Shown piece after piece: positions 13,289 through 24,655 of a stretch of 64,000 nucleotides of DNA. Both the position numbers and the translations under genes were made by a program. The first letter of the stretch is position 1; each line of letters opens with the position of its first letter. Below the pieces are notes generated by a model. The model had not been told where the DNA came from. It saw only the letters and a list, made by a program, of their open reading frames with translations, and ran no database searches. This DNA is from Ophioderma brevispina. Lineage: Eukaryota; Echinodermata; Ophiuroidea; Amphilepidida; Ophiodermatidae. The stretch spans positions 141,501 to 205,500 of the forward strand of contig JAMKCH010079093.1 of assembly GCA_023653785.1 (NCBI GenBank). The letters run 5' to 3'.

Positions 13289-14562
13289 TAAATTATATAT
13301 TTTTGCAGCTTTGAAGATTCCAGAATTCCTTATAAGATAAGCTTTAAGCATTAAATATTCCGAATATGTAGTGTTGAAGATACTAAATTATCAAGACTTG
13401 CAGTGGGTTTATTCCGTACCACCGTATTATCCAGGGCTTACATTACAAAATGTCAAATAGCCATCAATAATTTCAGGCCTTAGGGGACAGCGCGGAACAA
13501 TTCTCAGGTTGAAACCCACTAGGTCTATTAAATATATCCTAGGTTCGTGTACCTCACACAGATTAAATTGGTTTATATAATATGCAGTAATACTTTAAGT
13601 CCATAAAATCGAGTGGAGTGTCAATATTGTAGCGATTTCATAGGTCTTCAATGCATGTTTTATTTTATTTTTTTTATATCGCATGGAAATTGATGAGGGG
13701 AAAGCTATTCTTTTTCCTTGGTTCTGTAAAGAAAATGAAACCTCAGTTGAGCCATGCTTGCCAGAAACGATACCTCAAAGTGTCGTTATGATTAATGACT
13801 GAATAACTAAACTATCTCAAGTGAGCGTAATCTCGCTGAAGCGTTCTAAATCATGCCCTATTACACGTAAAATGTTGAGTGATTGTTTTACTTCTTTCTT
13901 CTACCACATTATTAAATTCATTTCTTATATCACATTATTAAATTTAAAGCAGCACTGGCACATCTTCACAAAATATGAAATTTCTTTATATCTTCGACAT
14001 TGAAAGAATACAGATCTTAAAATAACATCCCCCAAAACAGATACGGGCATTAATAAGAGTCCAAAGACATCCAAGTAATCTGTTGGCTAACGTTTAAGTT
14101 TGCCATAACCATAATTAACAAATGTGTCTATTAAATGAATATCATAGACTCGAACTCATTGATAATAATACCACAAAGGTCACAGACCGGTCAAACAGGG
14201 TGGATGCAGTGGGAATCAACTCCGGCGTGTGTTTTCTTGTGTTAAACGCCATTTACGTCGTCTGCTGAATGAATGACTCCGGAGTAATTTTATTTATAAA
14301 ATCGTTCTGTTTGCCCATAAGGGCGCTGATTTGGGCTAAATCATTTCAGGTGAGGACTAATGTATATAAAAGCTTTATAAACTTGCAAAAATATCAATTT
14401 TGAAAAATCTTGAGGCGCACTATTTTTTTTCAAATGTGCCAGTGTCTCTTTAACACTGAACATTTCGGGCTACCATGTTTGTGCGTAATGGACCCCAAAT
14501 TAAACGAAACTTTCTCGCCCCTCATTTGTACGTAAGTACACATAGCACGCATATATTGGCCC
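13289..14562. other. Unassigned AT-rich spacer
   Basis: It holds only a 60-codon plus ORF (13,821-14,003) without recognisable motifs. No element ends or RNA genes are seen. Confidence 0.5.
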
Positions 14563-14772
14563 AACAATGGTTCCCCATCGGTAATCTTGGCATCGGCATT
14601 ATGTGGGTGGCCTTTATTGGTCCTTTATTGGCTCTCCAAGGGCAATAATGGTATTCCGTTGGTAATCTTGGCATCGGTAACACGTGGCTATTGCATATTT
14701 CGCCAATAATGGTTTCCACTGGCAGCTGTGGCATCGGCTTCATATCGGCACCCCTTACTGGTCCAATATTGG
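14563..14772. repeat. Degenerate tandem repeat, three units of about 60-80 bp
   Basis: Three units start at 14,563, 14,643 and 14,704. Each begins CAAYAATGGT and carries GGTAATCTTGGCATCGG or a variant. The minus-strand 73-codon ORF here (repeating MPRLP) is a by-product of the periodicity. Confidence 0.75.
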
Positions 14773-15099
14773 TGAAGAATATTGACCCAAGACAAGCAGT
14801 TAATATAGAGCCAATTATTGGAATAACATTGGCCCATTATTGACTTAAAGCAATTGATTGCTTAAAAAAAGCAGGGCGAGAACTCAGTCAAATACATATA
14901 GAAATACACTAATATGTCTCAACAATGAGTGTTTTAAACAGAGCACATTATTTCAATGACATTATACTATATTATACCAGTTTGATTAAAAATATTAACT
15001 ATGTGAGTAGCTCGAAATTATCTAATTAATTTATATAAAAATAGCAGCTTGAAAAAAAATCCATTAAAATAATTGTTGTAAAAGAACACAGAGCCATCA

Positions 15100-15345
15100 T
15101 TGGCACAACACCGGTACAACTTTGGTTACAATCATTGGTCCAGTATTGGTCCAATGTAGAGAACAAAATAAACACGGCCAGCTTGGGCCCAACATTGATC
15201 CAATATATAACCAATATTGTATAAATATTTGGCCAATATTGGCCAATATTGGGCCAATGAGCAAAATATATTCATCCAATATTGTAAACCAATATAGGGC
15301 CAATAAATAATAAATATTGGTCCAGTATTGGACCACCATTGCAGT
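15100..15345. repeat. CCAATATTGG palindrome-rich array
   Basis: About a dozen variants of the short palindromes CCAATATTGG, TTGGGCCCAA and GGCCAATATTGGCC lie in 250 bp (for example about 15,230-15,260), with no unique sequence between them. They produce overlapping ORFs of 62-80 codons on both strands (15,026-15,374) that repeat 'YWPNIG'-like strings; these are not genes. Confidence 0.85.
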
Positions 15346-15629
15346 GCTATCTGGGCAGCTTTTGACAAGGGCAAATCATTGGGTTATGAACAGCTCAAAA
15401 TAAAACTCGAGGGTTTAAGCATTTTCTTCCGTTTCGATACACTCAGAAGAATTACAATGCTGATGTAAATTATGCTCAGCGTCAGAATATACTGGTTTAA
15501 AAAAGTAGGAATCTGTTGACGTTATTTCCCACGAGTTTGTTAGCGATTGTCATCTGGTTCATATTAGCGATATAACTTTACTCTTAGCTAATTGTATAAG
15601 AAGTCTTTCACTTTTTTAAATTGTGTGTG
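15346..15629. other. Unassigned spacer
   Basis: Nothing recognisable is seen. Confidence 0.5.
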
Positions 15630-15960
15630 ATACACGTGTTTACACCCGTGTGTTTGCAAAATGAAAATCAGACTGTAAATACAAATGAAATACTCTTTTT
15701 TTCTAAAATAGTCCCAAACAGAACTTTGTTAATGTACGACATATGGTTATGGAGTTATGGAATGAGCATTTTTGTTTATTTTTTTACCCCTGTACAACCA
15801 GAAATTTGACTTTTTGGCGATTTTCAATATTTTCACTCCAATAACTCAAACACCATATGTCATACAAGAAAACAACACATATTATTCACTTTGGTATTTT
15901 TAAATATATTATCTACATTCAACTGAAATGCATTTATATATAATGTTGAGTAAATCTATT
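15630..15960. repeat. Imperfect foldback (long inverted repeat)
   Basis: GTACGACATATGGTTATGG (15,735-15,753) pairs with CCATATGTCATAC at 15,854-15,866. Weaker complementarity continues outwards on both sides and inwards into GAATGAGCATTTTTG versus TATTTTCACTCC. The total extent is about 330 bp. A decayed MITE is likely; no target duplication was found. Confidence 0.45.
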
Positions 15961-17107
15961 TGTTTCGAGATACCATATAGCATAATTCTGAACACCATAA
16001 GATATTTAGCCACCAAAAGGGATACAAAGCACCATTACAGAAAAGAATTGCTCTCGATTAAAAAGATGCAAGTTGGACAAAATATTTGATACACATATCA
16101 ACAAGATTGGAACAAAGTTAAGCTTTTCCCCTATGTTAACTTTATGCCCCCTCACCATGAAACATGAGAATTCTGCGATGCGGCCCAAAATAGTAAAAAA
16201 ATCTTCTTTGGACGTGTCCTAACTCGTCCAAATTCAGAGATTTCATCAAATATGCACAATTGCTAACAATTTTGTCAAAATGAAAGCACTCACTTCCCTC
16301 TCCCAAACTAAACTTTTCCCTGCGTATTTTTTTTTACATTTTTGATCCTCCAAATTGAATTTGCACCATCCCCTAATAAAACTATTGTGTTAGAAAAGAT
16401 GGAATAGCGCCCGAGTAAAACGACTTTGAACTGCGATACGGTTTCGTAGTTCATTCGCTGAAAGTAGAGTGTGCCTATCGAGTGTATCCGTATATTAGTC
16501 CATTCAAGATTGATGGTCCTAATTATGGGGAAATCACCGTGGAGGAATGAATAAGGACTTTAGTTAAGCATTCTATACTGTACAAAGGTTCATAATGTGA
16601 GACATAAGGCCGCCCAGCACTGGAAGCAATACTCAAGCAAAACGACCTAGCACTGTTATATTAAGTAACATAAGGGCATGCTTAGTACCAAGAATTCTAT
16701 CATACAGCATTGGAGATTCGTTACATGACTACCAGACATTGCCAGGGGTAGGGGAAGTGTCAATTAACTGTAACCAACCTTTGACGTTCTTTTAATGATA
16801 ACTAGTCGTCATATTACTGTTATTCGTAAGCCCATGGTGTAGCCTCCGATCTCATTTGCGTACAGAACTGTTACATCTCGAAGCTCCTACAAGTGCCAAT
16901 GATTTCCATTTTGAGGGTCGCTGGCTATAGGTTCGTTCATACTTTACTGCAGTAGATGTACTGCAATTGTTCTGTCTTTTCCGGTACTCCTAATCGATTT
17001 TTTGCATCCAATTTCTGGGAAATGTGGAGAACAGTGCCAAATAAGGGGTTAAATTTAGAACAGGGGTAAATTGAAATGTCTCACGAAAGCATTGGACTCA
17101 TTATAAG
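15961..17107. other. Unassigned spacer
   Basis: No ORF beyond 60 codons and no recognised motif. Confidence 0.5.
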
Positions 17108-17352
17108 CGTGGCGTCCCCCCTCGTTTGCTCCCCCCCCCCCCCCCCAAAAAAAGAGGGATTTGGCCAAAATTTCGGTTGATTTGGGGCCAAAAACACCAA
17201 ATTGTTGGAAAAAATAGCAGATTTGGGGCCAAAATTGGTTAAAAATCTCCACAAGTTGATACTTTGCCCCCAGAATTTCATTTTCCCAAAAAAATCACTT
17301 TGCCCCCTCCCGGTTGCCTCCCCCCGAGAAAAGAGGTCTGGGCGCGCCACTG
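17108..17352. mobile_element. hAT-like MITE, 245 bp, with 8-bp target duplication
   Basis: The element is flanked by identical 8-bp duplications ATTATAAG (17,100-17,107 and 17,353-17,360). The right end read inward is CAGTGGCGCGCCCAGAC; the left end is CGTGGCGTCCCCC, the same TIR with a small deletion. An 8-bp duplication plus a CAGTGGCG-type TIR is typical of hAT elements. It contains a poly-C tract (about 17,131-17,146) and no coding capacity. The overlapping ORFs (17,055-17,480) are incidental. Confidence 0.85.
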
Positions 17353-17689
17353 ATTATAAGGATTTAAAACTAGGCATAGATGTCTTGGTTCCGACCTTTA
17401 GATACAAGGCTACAGCTCTGATACGGTTCAAGGTCCTATTACAAAGGGGTAAAACTTTTTCCATTGCTTTGGGATTTTAAATTAACCAAATTAGTGTTAA
17501 ACTCTGGTCATACTCAAACAGAAAAGAAAATGATTTAACCTCTTGGTTGACAGCTCTGTAAACAACGTTTATACCATGTTGACCGTTGTTGTTACATTTT
17601 GCCCACTAAGTATTGAACCAAATACAAAACATTGTAAAATAAGGAGAGCAACAATTGACAACATTTCCAAATCCCGAGGAACTGTATAA

Positions 17690-17945
17690 GTTTTACTCCA
17701 GAATGCTGGTACCTAGTGTAGCGAAAGGTCGGAACCTAGGACAAACATATCTTTTTTAACCTTATAATGAGATAAATGTATTGGTGACTTTTTTTAAAAA
17801 AAAAATTCCCTTATTTACAACATCCCTATTTCCGAGTTGGACCCAAACTTCACAGTCAGCATCCTCAAACTAATGGAAAAACATCTTCAACCTTCTTCCG
17901 CAAACTTCGAGAATAGGATTCTCAGTTATGACACTACTATTAATC
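17690..17945 (+). repeat. Dispersed repeat family F, copy at 17.7 kb
   Basis: It shares GGTCGGAACCTAG, CTTATAATGAGA, CTTCAACCTTCTTC and TTCGAGAATA-GATTCTCA blocks in order with the copy at 22.3 kb. The 5' part of the family (CCTTGAAC...GATAGGGCAAAC) is absent or diverged here. Confidence 0.7.
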
Positions 17946-17949
17946 CTCG

Positions 17950-18159
17950 GCTTTGAAGAACTTCCTGCGTCGCTTGCTTGCAACGGTAGATACCCAATCC
18001 AACAAAGATATTCATTCTTCATGTTCTTGGAAGAGGTATAGCTTTAGACACGGGCTCAGTTGGTTTTGCTTCCAGATAGCCACATCATGGAACAATGAAT
18101 CAAACCACATAGATATAGACAAATTCCTCAAATTCTCCGCAAAAATTATTTGGCCATAG
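17950..18159 (+). pseudogene. LINE reverse-transcriptase C-terminal remnant
   Basis: The 68-codon frame contains YSFRHGLSWFCFQIATSWNN followed by ESNHIDIDKFLKFSAK. This resembles the final segment of LINE ORF2 proteins, where a 'FSFRxATxWNxLPxHxV...SLxxFKxxLD' pattern precedes the stop. Upstream reverse-transcriptase domains are missing, so it is a 5'-truncated fossil. Similarity is judged by eye from a short motif; a chance match is possible. Confidence 0.4.
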
Positions 18160-18558
18160 CTTGTGAGGTCTGTAATCGATGCACTGGATAATCCGCCATT
18201 TGATCCCGTAATAAAATCATATTTCCATTCACATTACACGTGTTTCATTTAAGCCCATTCAATAACTTTACGCTATCTTGATTCTCGATTTAAATGACTT
18301 AATTTAATCCATGAACGGACAATAATTTGATTAAGTACAATGTATTTCTTGGCAACCGTCCCTGAACATTTGTGTAATTTGTAACGTTACTGTGCAATTG
18401 TATAGAAGATGTCTGGCGATAGTTAATAATCAGCTGAAAACTATAGATGGTATGGCAAGTTTCAAAAGAAGAGTTACATGTTCAGGAAAACGCTAAACAG
18501 GCTGAGCTCCCAAAATCTGTTAATGTTTGATGAATTAGGTATGTGCTTAATAAAAGTC
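18160..18558. other. Unassigned spacer
   Basis: Nothing recognisable is seen. Confidence 0.5.
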
Positions 18559-18661
18559 GGCATAATTACACACTGTCCTTCGCACTTAATATTATGCGCT
18601 TTATCATGCTTGACAGAATAAAGCACATAGTATAGAGTACGTGTGAAGGGCATAATATGCC
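18559..18661. repeat. 103-bp imperfect hairpin
   Basis: GGCATAATT at the left pairs with AATATGCC at the right. Complementarity continues through CCTTCGCAC versus GTGTGAAGGG to a core GCTTTAT / ATAAAGC around a short loop (18,598-18,624). It could be a MITE remnant or a transcribed hairpin; no target duplication is obvious. Confidence 0.55.
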
Positions 18662-18835
18662 TAAAAGTCCATGTAGTAATAAAAAAAAAACTTCATATAT
18701 CACAAGTGTATTGAAGTGATATTGTAGTACTTTCTGCTAGCTTTAGATAGCAGAACAATATGGAAGAACAGAGAGATACTTAAATATCTTACAAACATAA
18801 AACAAAAACAAGAACACCAAAATAAAATAACTTAC

Positions 18836-18902
18836 CTACAATACTGAGGTTTTCTTTTGATGCCTGTTTTAGTCACATGTTTGATTGTCAGACGCGTGTT
18901 AC
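18836..18902 (-). CDS. Candidate internal exon (67 nt)
   Basis: On the minus strand a pyrimidine tract ending TTTCCATTTGTTGCAG precedes the segment, and TTGTAG|GTAAGT, a perfect donor, follows it. One frame is open throughout: 2 nt, 21 codons (reading NTRLTIKHVTKTGIKRKPQY then C), 2 nt. The product fragment is basic and has no recognised domain. The phase (enters after 1 nt, leaves with 2 nt) does not directly fit the 33.2-kb candidate. The splice signals are the main support; such pairs also arise by chance in 64 kb of AT-rich DNA. Confidence 0.33.
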
Positions 18903-19937
18903 CTGCAACAAATGGAAACCATAGCAATACAAGGTTGTAAAATATACCAGCAAGAACACAGTGATCGTATTAATATAATGTTTCCCTAGTCGGTCTCTCA
19001 CTAGCCGAGTTTTAAACGACCACAAAAACTCGAGGTTTTATTACACAGGTGTGATAGTTATAATCTGCTATCACAAAAAATCGCGGTGATCACACGGAAT
19101 TTCGCAAATAAGTACGAGCTGTGATTTTCCCGAAGTGCAAATGACCTCCGCTAATACGCGCGAAATTTGAGGTGAGTAAACAATAAATTTTTTCCAGCCA
19201 TCTTTGTACTCTCATGAAGATGATGAAATGTTAGAAAATGCTAAAGATGGTGTGATGAAAAAAACACGAATTCAGACTGACATGAGAGGAGATAAGAAGG
19301 AAACGCGGTGATTCTGACAATTTTTTAACGAATCTTTCAGTTTTCCCCGGGGCAAACTCCTTCGTCTTTTGCAAGTTTGCCAAATTTCTTTGAAGACCAT
19401 TCACTTATCTGATTAAGACACTCGTACAACATCCACCAACCTAAAAATAAGATACATAACAGTTCTTCTCTTTGATAAAGAAACCATCGAACGCACACGG
19501 GAAAATACGGCAACCCGGAAATGATTACCAGTCTTGAATATATGAGTTCAGACTTGCAAATAGCTCGATCGTCACACCGCGGGCGGACAACTCAAGGCTA
19601 ACTAGGAGTGTGAGCCAACACACCAAGATTTTTAAAGGGATGGTATTTCGTGACGGATACCTTTAAAACATGCCATTTTTTCTTGACGATTTCATTCTGT
19701 CAGTGAAATGTCTAGCTGACCATCGCACTATCGGAGTATAACATGGCCCATATGGGAATCCGGGGAAGTTACACAAATGCCTTACAGTACTGTAGTGCGC
19801 CAGAAAGTTACTAAATGCAATGAATGATCATATGTTGACAGACTGTTACAGGTGTTAAACGAAAAGCACTTTTTGTCCAGGGATGTGGAATGAGTTATTA
19901 CCACCATTTTGGGTTAAAACAATAATAGCACATTTTA
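18903..19937. other. Unassigned, moderately CpG-containing spacer
   Basis: It carries several CG-bearing words (GCGCGAAATTTGAG before GTGAGT at about 19,170; CCGCGGGCGG at about 19,577) but no long ORF. A plus-strand donor-like GAG|GTGAGT occurs at about 19,170 without a convincing exon before it. Confidence 0.4.
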
Positions 19938-20371
19938 TGAAAGCGCTCTCAATTTTCACAAGTTGAGATTTTTGCACATTTGTGTTGGATATTGTCTAGT
20001 GAACTATACCTGCGAACGACAATGCTAAAAATGAGTATTTGTCATAAAAGAAGTGTTTTTTAATTAGAATCGGGATCCCCGATTGTAATTTAACGGTGGT
20101 GCTGGAAACGCAAAATTTATGTCCTCTAACTAAATTTGCCCGAAACGTCGTCGGAACATCTAATGGAAGAGCGTATAGAATCGTACATGGTGCAATTCCC
20201 CGCCTATTTCATATTGTAAGGACATTTCCAGCAGCCATTAATTATAATCGGAGATCTCCGATTTTGCGAGACAGAGAGTTTCTAGCTCTACCTTTCACAG
20301 GTATAGTTTACTACCCAATTATTATCTGTGCAAAAATCTCAAAATATTTGGAAAATTGGGGTGCTCTTTAA
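19938..20371. mobile_element. Foldback element with nested terminal-type palindromes
   Basis: Arms of about 170-190 bp are inverted copies. The left arm has TGAGATTTTTGCACA, GTGAACTATACCTGYGAA, AATCGGGATCCCCGATT and GGTGCTGGAAA. The right arm, read in reverse complement, has the same words in the same order (TGAGATTTTTGCACA, GTAAACTATACCTGTGAA, AATCGGAGATCTCCGATT, GCTGCTGGAAA). Each arm thus holds its own palindrome: near-perfect 17 bp at 20,068-20,084 and perfect 18 bp at 20,246-20,263. The 91-codon plus ORF (20,096-20,371) lies inside and is not preserved by the symmetry. No transposase is seen. Confidence 0.75.
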
Positions 20372-21291
20372 AAAAAAAATGACAAATATTGCTTAAAAGA
20401 TGCCATCGCATAGACTATCACTTTGCTGTGACAACAACTTGAGTTTTTGGGCTTTGTGTGATCACAACTACTTTATTAGAAGTTAACACGACATAATTGA
20501 CAGTCATGTCTCAATTAGCATAAATATTAAATATCACTATAACTCATTCCTTCGTATTTTATGGAAATGAGAGACTACATCCACGTATGACACATTAGAT
20601 ATCAAAACAATTCTGAAAGCACCGTCTATGATGATATTTTGAATCCCAGGATAATGTAAGTAAAATTGATGATATCTTATCAAACTTTGTGCACCCTATA
20701 AATCATGGCGTTAAGCGATAAGCCAACATTATTCATGTGTTGTAACATTCCACGCACACATGATATCGTTATCTTTGCCCTTTACGAAGCATCAGAAAGT
20801 AAATGATTAAAACATTTGTTCCTTGTATTAAGACATAAGATGTTGAAGCATCGGGTTTTACCAGTTCAAGAGTAACGCAACGATGACCACAAAGCATGGA
20901 ATTAATAATTCAATTCTCTCAACACACTCAATAACAGCAAGAACATTGCATATAACGCATTACTTATCATTCTTTAATACCTTTGAAAACAAGTATAACC
21001 AGTTTCTTGCTGAATTTCATGATTTATGTAACGTTTTGTAGACATTTTATTTGAAAATTATCGGTATTGAAAATTAATGGTACCCGAGAGATAATCTAGA
21101 ATGCAATTAAAATGTGGACGGAACATACACACGCACATGTTCTATTTTATAAACTGCAAAACACCAGCATGAATGGATTAAAGTGCGTTCAGTTTATTCG
21201 CTATACAATTTCACACCCCTTCCCCGCTTGAATAGAACTGATCAATTAATCCACAGCAAACGTTTTTCATCTGAAAATTAAAATTATTAAC
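20372..21291. other. Unassigned AT-rich spacer
   Basis: Nothing recognisable is seen; no ORF over 60 codons. Confidence 0.5.
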
Positions 21292-21295
21292 TTAA

Positions 21296-21842
21296 AGGTA
21301 TTAGCAGCAATTTGCTCATCCGAAAGATCGAAAAAATCATCAAAATTCATATTTTTACATTTTTGTTACTGGCTTGGATATGCGAACATAGCCTGCAAGT
21401 GGTTGGCTTGAAATCCTTGTATTAAAGACAAGGCAGTACTTTTTGTCTGATTCTGTAATTTCTATACGTGCGTATCAAAATTCCGACTTGAGATCAAAAA
21501 AGCCTTTCCCAGTGAATCGCTCAGATTTTCAGCGTGATATTGTGCACCATGATCAATACAGTTTGACCTCAAACACAAACAATATTGATCTTTGTTTATT
21601 CTGTACTGGTAAACGGCAATCAGCTGTTTAGTGTAGATTTTGAGACGCCATCGCTGTATGTCTATTTACAGGAGACGGTATATGACAAATTTCCTCAAAT
21701 ACTTCGTTTTTTCACTATTTGGTGGTTTCTTTCTACATTAAAGCAGTTATATGAAAATGTACACACTTATCCCTGATTTATAAGTTTAAAAAATGCATTT
21801 CCATATTTTATCAATTCTCTCGCATTATCGCTGCTAATCCCT
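21296..21842. mobile_element. TTAA-flanked TIR element, 547 bp (Kolobok- or piggyBac-type MITE)
   Basis: Both sides carry TTAA (21,292-21,295 and 21,843-21,846). The termini are inverted: left AGGTATTAGCAGCAATTTGC, right (reverse complement) AGGGATTAGCAGCGATAATG. TTAA duplications mark piggyBac and Kolobok families; ends beginning AGG fit Kolobok better than the CCC-type piggyBac end. The two short ORFs inside (21,443-21,631 and 21,585-21,776) have no transposase features, so the element is non-autonomous. Confidence 0.78.
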
Positions 21843-21846
21843 TTAA

Positions 21847-22290
21847 GCAGCCAAATTCATCCATAAAAACTAGATTTTAAAAAATACTTACGAACACCCT
21901 CGACGATTAAATCGTACCTTTAGATTTTGCGTGAGAAGATACATTTTGTATTCGCATATTAATCATCTATTTTCTTATTTTATACGTGTGTTTGTTTGCC
22001 TGTTGTTTTTTTTTTTTTTCTTTTTAGTTTTTAGTTGTATTTTGTTTGATGTTGTTTTGTTTTTCGGAATATTGGTTAAACTTTGGCATTTACTTTAAAG
22101 TACCACACTTATAAAGAGGGGTTTCGTAATTAGTTGACCAAAAAATTGGGGTCTACATGGCCTATAGGGTCACCAAAACTCGACCTCAAAATTGTTTACA
22201 GAGCTATCACCCAAAGAATCAAAATGCATTTTCTGCTTCAGTATGACCAGAGCAATAATTTGACACCAGTTTCAACAAAGTCGGAGCACT
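21847..22290. other. Unassigned spacer with T-rich run
   Basis: It contains a T-rich stretch (about 22,000-22,060). No genes are seen. Confidence 0.5.
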
Positions 22291-22294
22291 GGGT

Positions 22295-22610
22295 AAGGTT
22301 TACCCCAGGATGACCTTGAACGTTAATAGAGGGCTGTGCCTGTTTAACTAAAGGTCGGAACCTAGACAAATTATACGTTTTTTTAATCCTTATAATGAGA
22401 GAAATATATTGGTGTACATTTAAACCCAATTTGACTTGACGCCTGTACTAATTTTACCCCCTTATTTTACAAAGTTTCCCAGAGGTTGGACTTCAAAATT
22501 CTGATTCTTTTCAACTGTAAAAGAGATCTTCAAACCTTCTTCCCAAAAAATTCGAGAATATGATTCTCATTTATAACCCTGCTAGGTAGAGGGTCAAGAC
22601 CGTTAAATCC
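22295..22610 (+). repeat. Dispersed repeat family F, copy at 22.3 kb (most complete)
   Basis: It reads CCAGGATGACCTTGAACG, then GGTCGGAACCTAG, CTTATAATGAGAGAAATATA-TTGGTGTACATTT, CTGTACTAATTTTACCCCC, TTATTTTACAAAGTTTCCC, TTCAAACCTTCTTC and TTCTCATTTATAACCCTGCT. The same ordered blocks recur at 17.7, 36.4, 45.4 and 50.7 kb. Confidence 0.75.
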
Positions 22611-24418
22611 CCATTTAACATGTATAAATAACGTACATTCAGTGCAGAAAATGTTCAAAACGGCATTGCGTGTTTTAGATTGACAAATGCAAGGAAAATA
22701 TAATTGTTTGAATCTTGTAAAAATTACCCTGTCATTATTTACTTTAACTACTTCCTGTGTCGTCAGTTCAGGGGTCAGAGGTTTATTTACAGATATGCAA
22801 TTCTAATATCATAGAGACTTGATTGAACAGAACGAAGCACGTTAATGACAGATAAAATAGGCATGTACAGACCTCAGGAAAGGTGGGAAGACGACACGGC
22901 TGAAGACAGTTGAATTAATAACACAGGAACATACTCTCGCAAGTTCGCTCGTTATTGCATCCGTATATCCGACAATACTTGCCCTTTTCTATACTACTAA
23001 CGCTTTTCTTTCAAGCTTATTCACTAAGCACAGTACTAGGCGAAATGGGGTAAACCAGGGGGACACACACACGAAGATTACCTTTTCAAGTTCTATAATT
23101 CATGAGTATTTCCATGCAAACCTAAAGTATAACCTTCTAGCGCAGTGTACTAAGGCGAACCTCGAAATTTCGTTTGGGGGGGAAAAAAGGGGGAAATTTT
23201 ACCCTCAGTGTATAAAACTTAAGTGAAGTCAGCATACCACTATCACGTTGCAAACGTGAGCATCCACTTATGGCATACTAAAAGGTGAAAGGTTGGATAA
23301 ATAGTAGAAAATATTCTTCGACAAAGAACCGCTGAGATATGCATATGTATTTCCAGCATACCCCCCCATACCAAGCGTACAGAAAGTCAATATGGCGAAC
23401 ACGAAGTAGCTTGTTAAGGACACGCTGTGCAGATAAAAATGACCTGATTTACTTGCGGTAACCAAAGCTATATATTACATCCAAAAGGTAGAGGATCATA
23501 AGTTACGATGCAATTATTGTGGGTAACAAAAAGCACCAAGTCCTGCACTTTAAAAAAATGAAAACAACAAATGCACGCGTATTTTTTTTACGGTATCCTT
23601 TTCTCTCCGTGATCATCGAGAACGATTCTGTGGTATTTTTTAACACCAATGATTTAGCCAGTGCCAAAACACTCTATATGATTGAATGAACAGTTACATG
23701 TATGCCAAATCCTGACCATTCACCGGCCACAATAAAAATTGAACATGAAACACATGGTAGTTTGCTGCAGCATCGGTGAAAAAGGGCCTTAGTTTCTACC
23801 ACCAGGACGGAATAATAACATTTGCAATCATAGCTAAAAATTGATCATTGGGTTTTGTAGTTCATGAAATACGAGATGACCCCAAAAAATAAAAAGGGAT
23901 GGCAATTTGCATAAAACCAATGTGCAGATGCCCGCCATTTTAAGGGGGGTTTGTAATAGCACTACTATGGTGACTTAGTGTCGGAATGTTATGTTGTCTG
24001 AGTCAAGAGTTTCAATATACAGGCCAGAATTGTCTTAGTCATGGAAACTAATATACAGACAACACGCTATTTTTCAAGATGGCCGACGCGCGTCAAAGAA
24101 ACCGTATAATTCTTATTTATAACCTAAATAGAACGATTTTGGTGTCAACATAAAGTGTTTTATGGTCAAGGAGTTCAATAAAACTATTTTCAAAACTGTA
24201 GATGAATATAAAGTGATGTTTATTTGCATTTTGACACTTTTTTGTGCACGAGAGCTCAATAATTTTAAATACAAGTACGCAAGATGTTAAATTACTCTAA
24301 CTAGCAACTGTCAGCTAATGCGGCAAAGTGATAAAATATATTAACCTATATGCTTAATAATTAATCCAACTCAGAAATCTCGTAACTCGCTCCTCAGACT
24401 TCCTAACTGCGCTTATGG
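22611..24418. other. Unassigned spacer
   Basis: Only short ORFs (for example 23,268-23,465 minus, which has a hydrophobic stretch but no family match). A YY1-like AAGATGGCCGACG lies at about 24,078. Nothing else is supportable. Confidence 0.45.
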
Positions 24419-24655
24419 CCCCTGTGAACGAAAACCCCAAACATTTACTACCACAAGGTGTGCACGTGACCATGACCACTTTAATTGTTCGAAATTTCGG
24501 GGCCATTTACTCTTGACCATATCTGAAAGACAAACAAATAAGGTTGCTATTAAACATAATACGGCCTTAATCTCAAAAATCCCCATGCAATTCCAAATAC
24601 ATATTTGGGGAATACGTATGATAGTCAGGTGTCAGCATTTTGGGGTTCACAGGGG
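24419..24655. mobile_element. Candidate 237-bp MITE with 11-bp perfect TIR
   Basis: Left CCCCTGTGAAC (24,419) is matched by an inverted copy ending at 24,655; a second matched block CCCCAAA lies just inside with a 5-bp offset. No convincing target duplication was found, so the exact borders are uncertain. Confidence 0.5.

Noticed and set aside
14522..15374. ORFs of 62-80 codons with repeating MPRLP or YWPNIG strings
   Set aside because: Produced by tandem repeats and palindromes, present on both strands.
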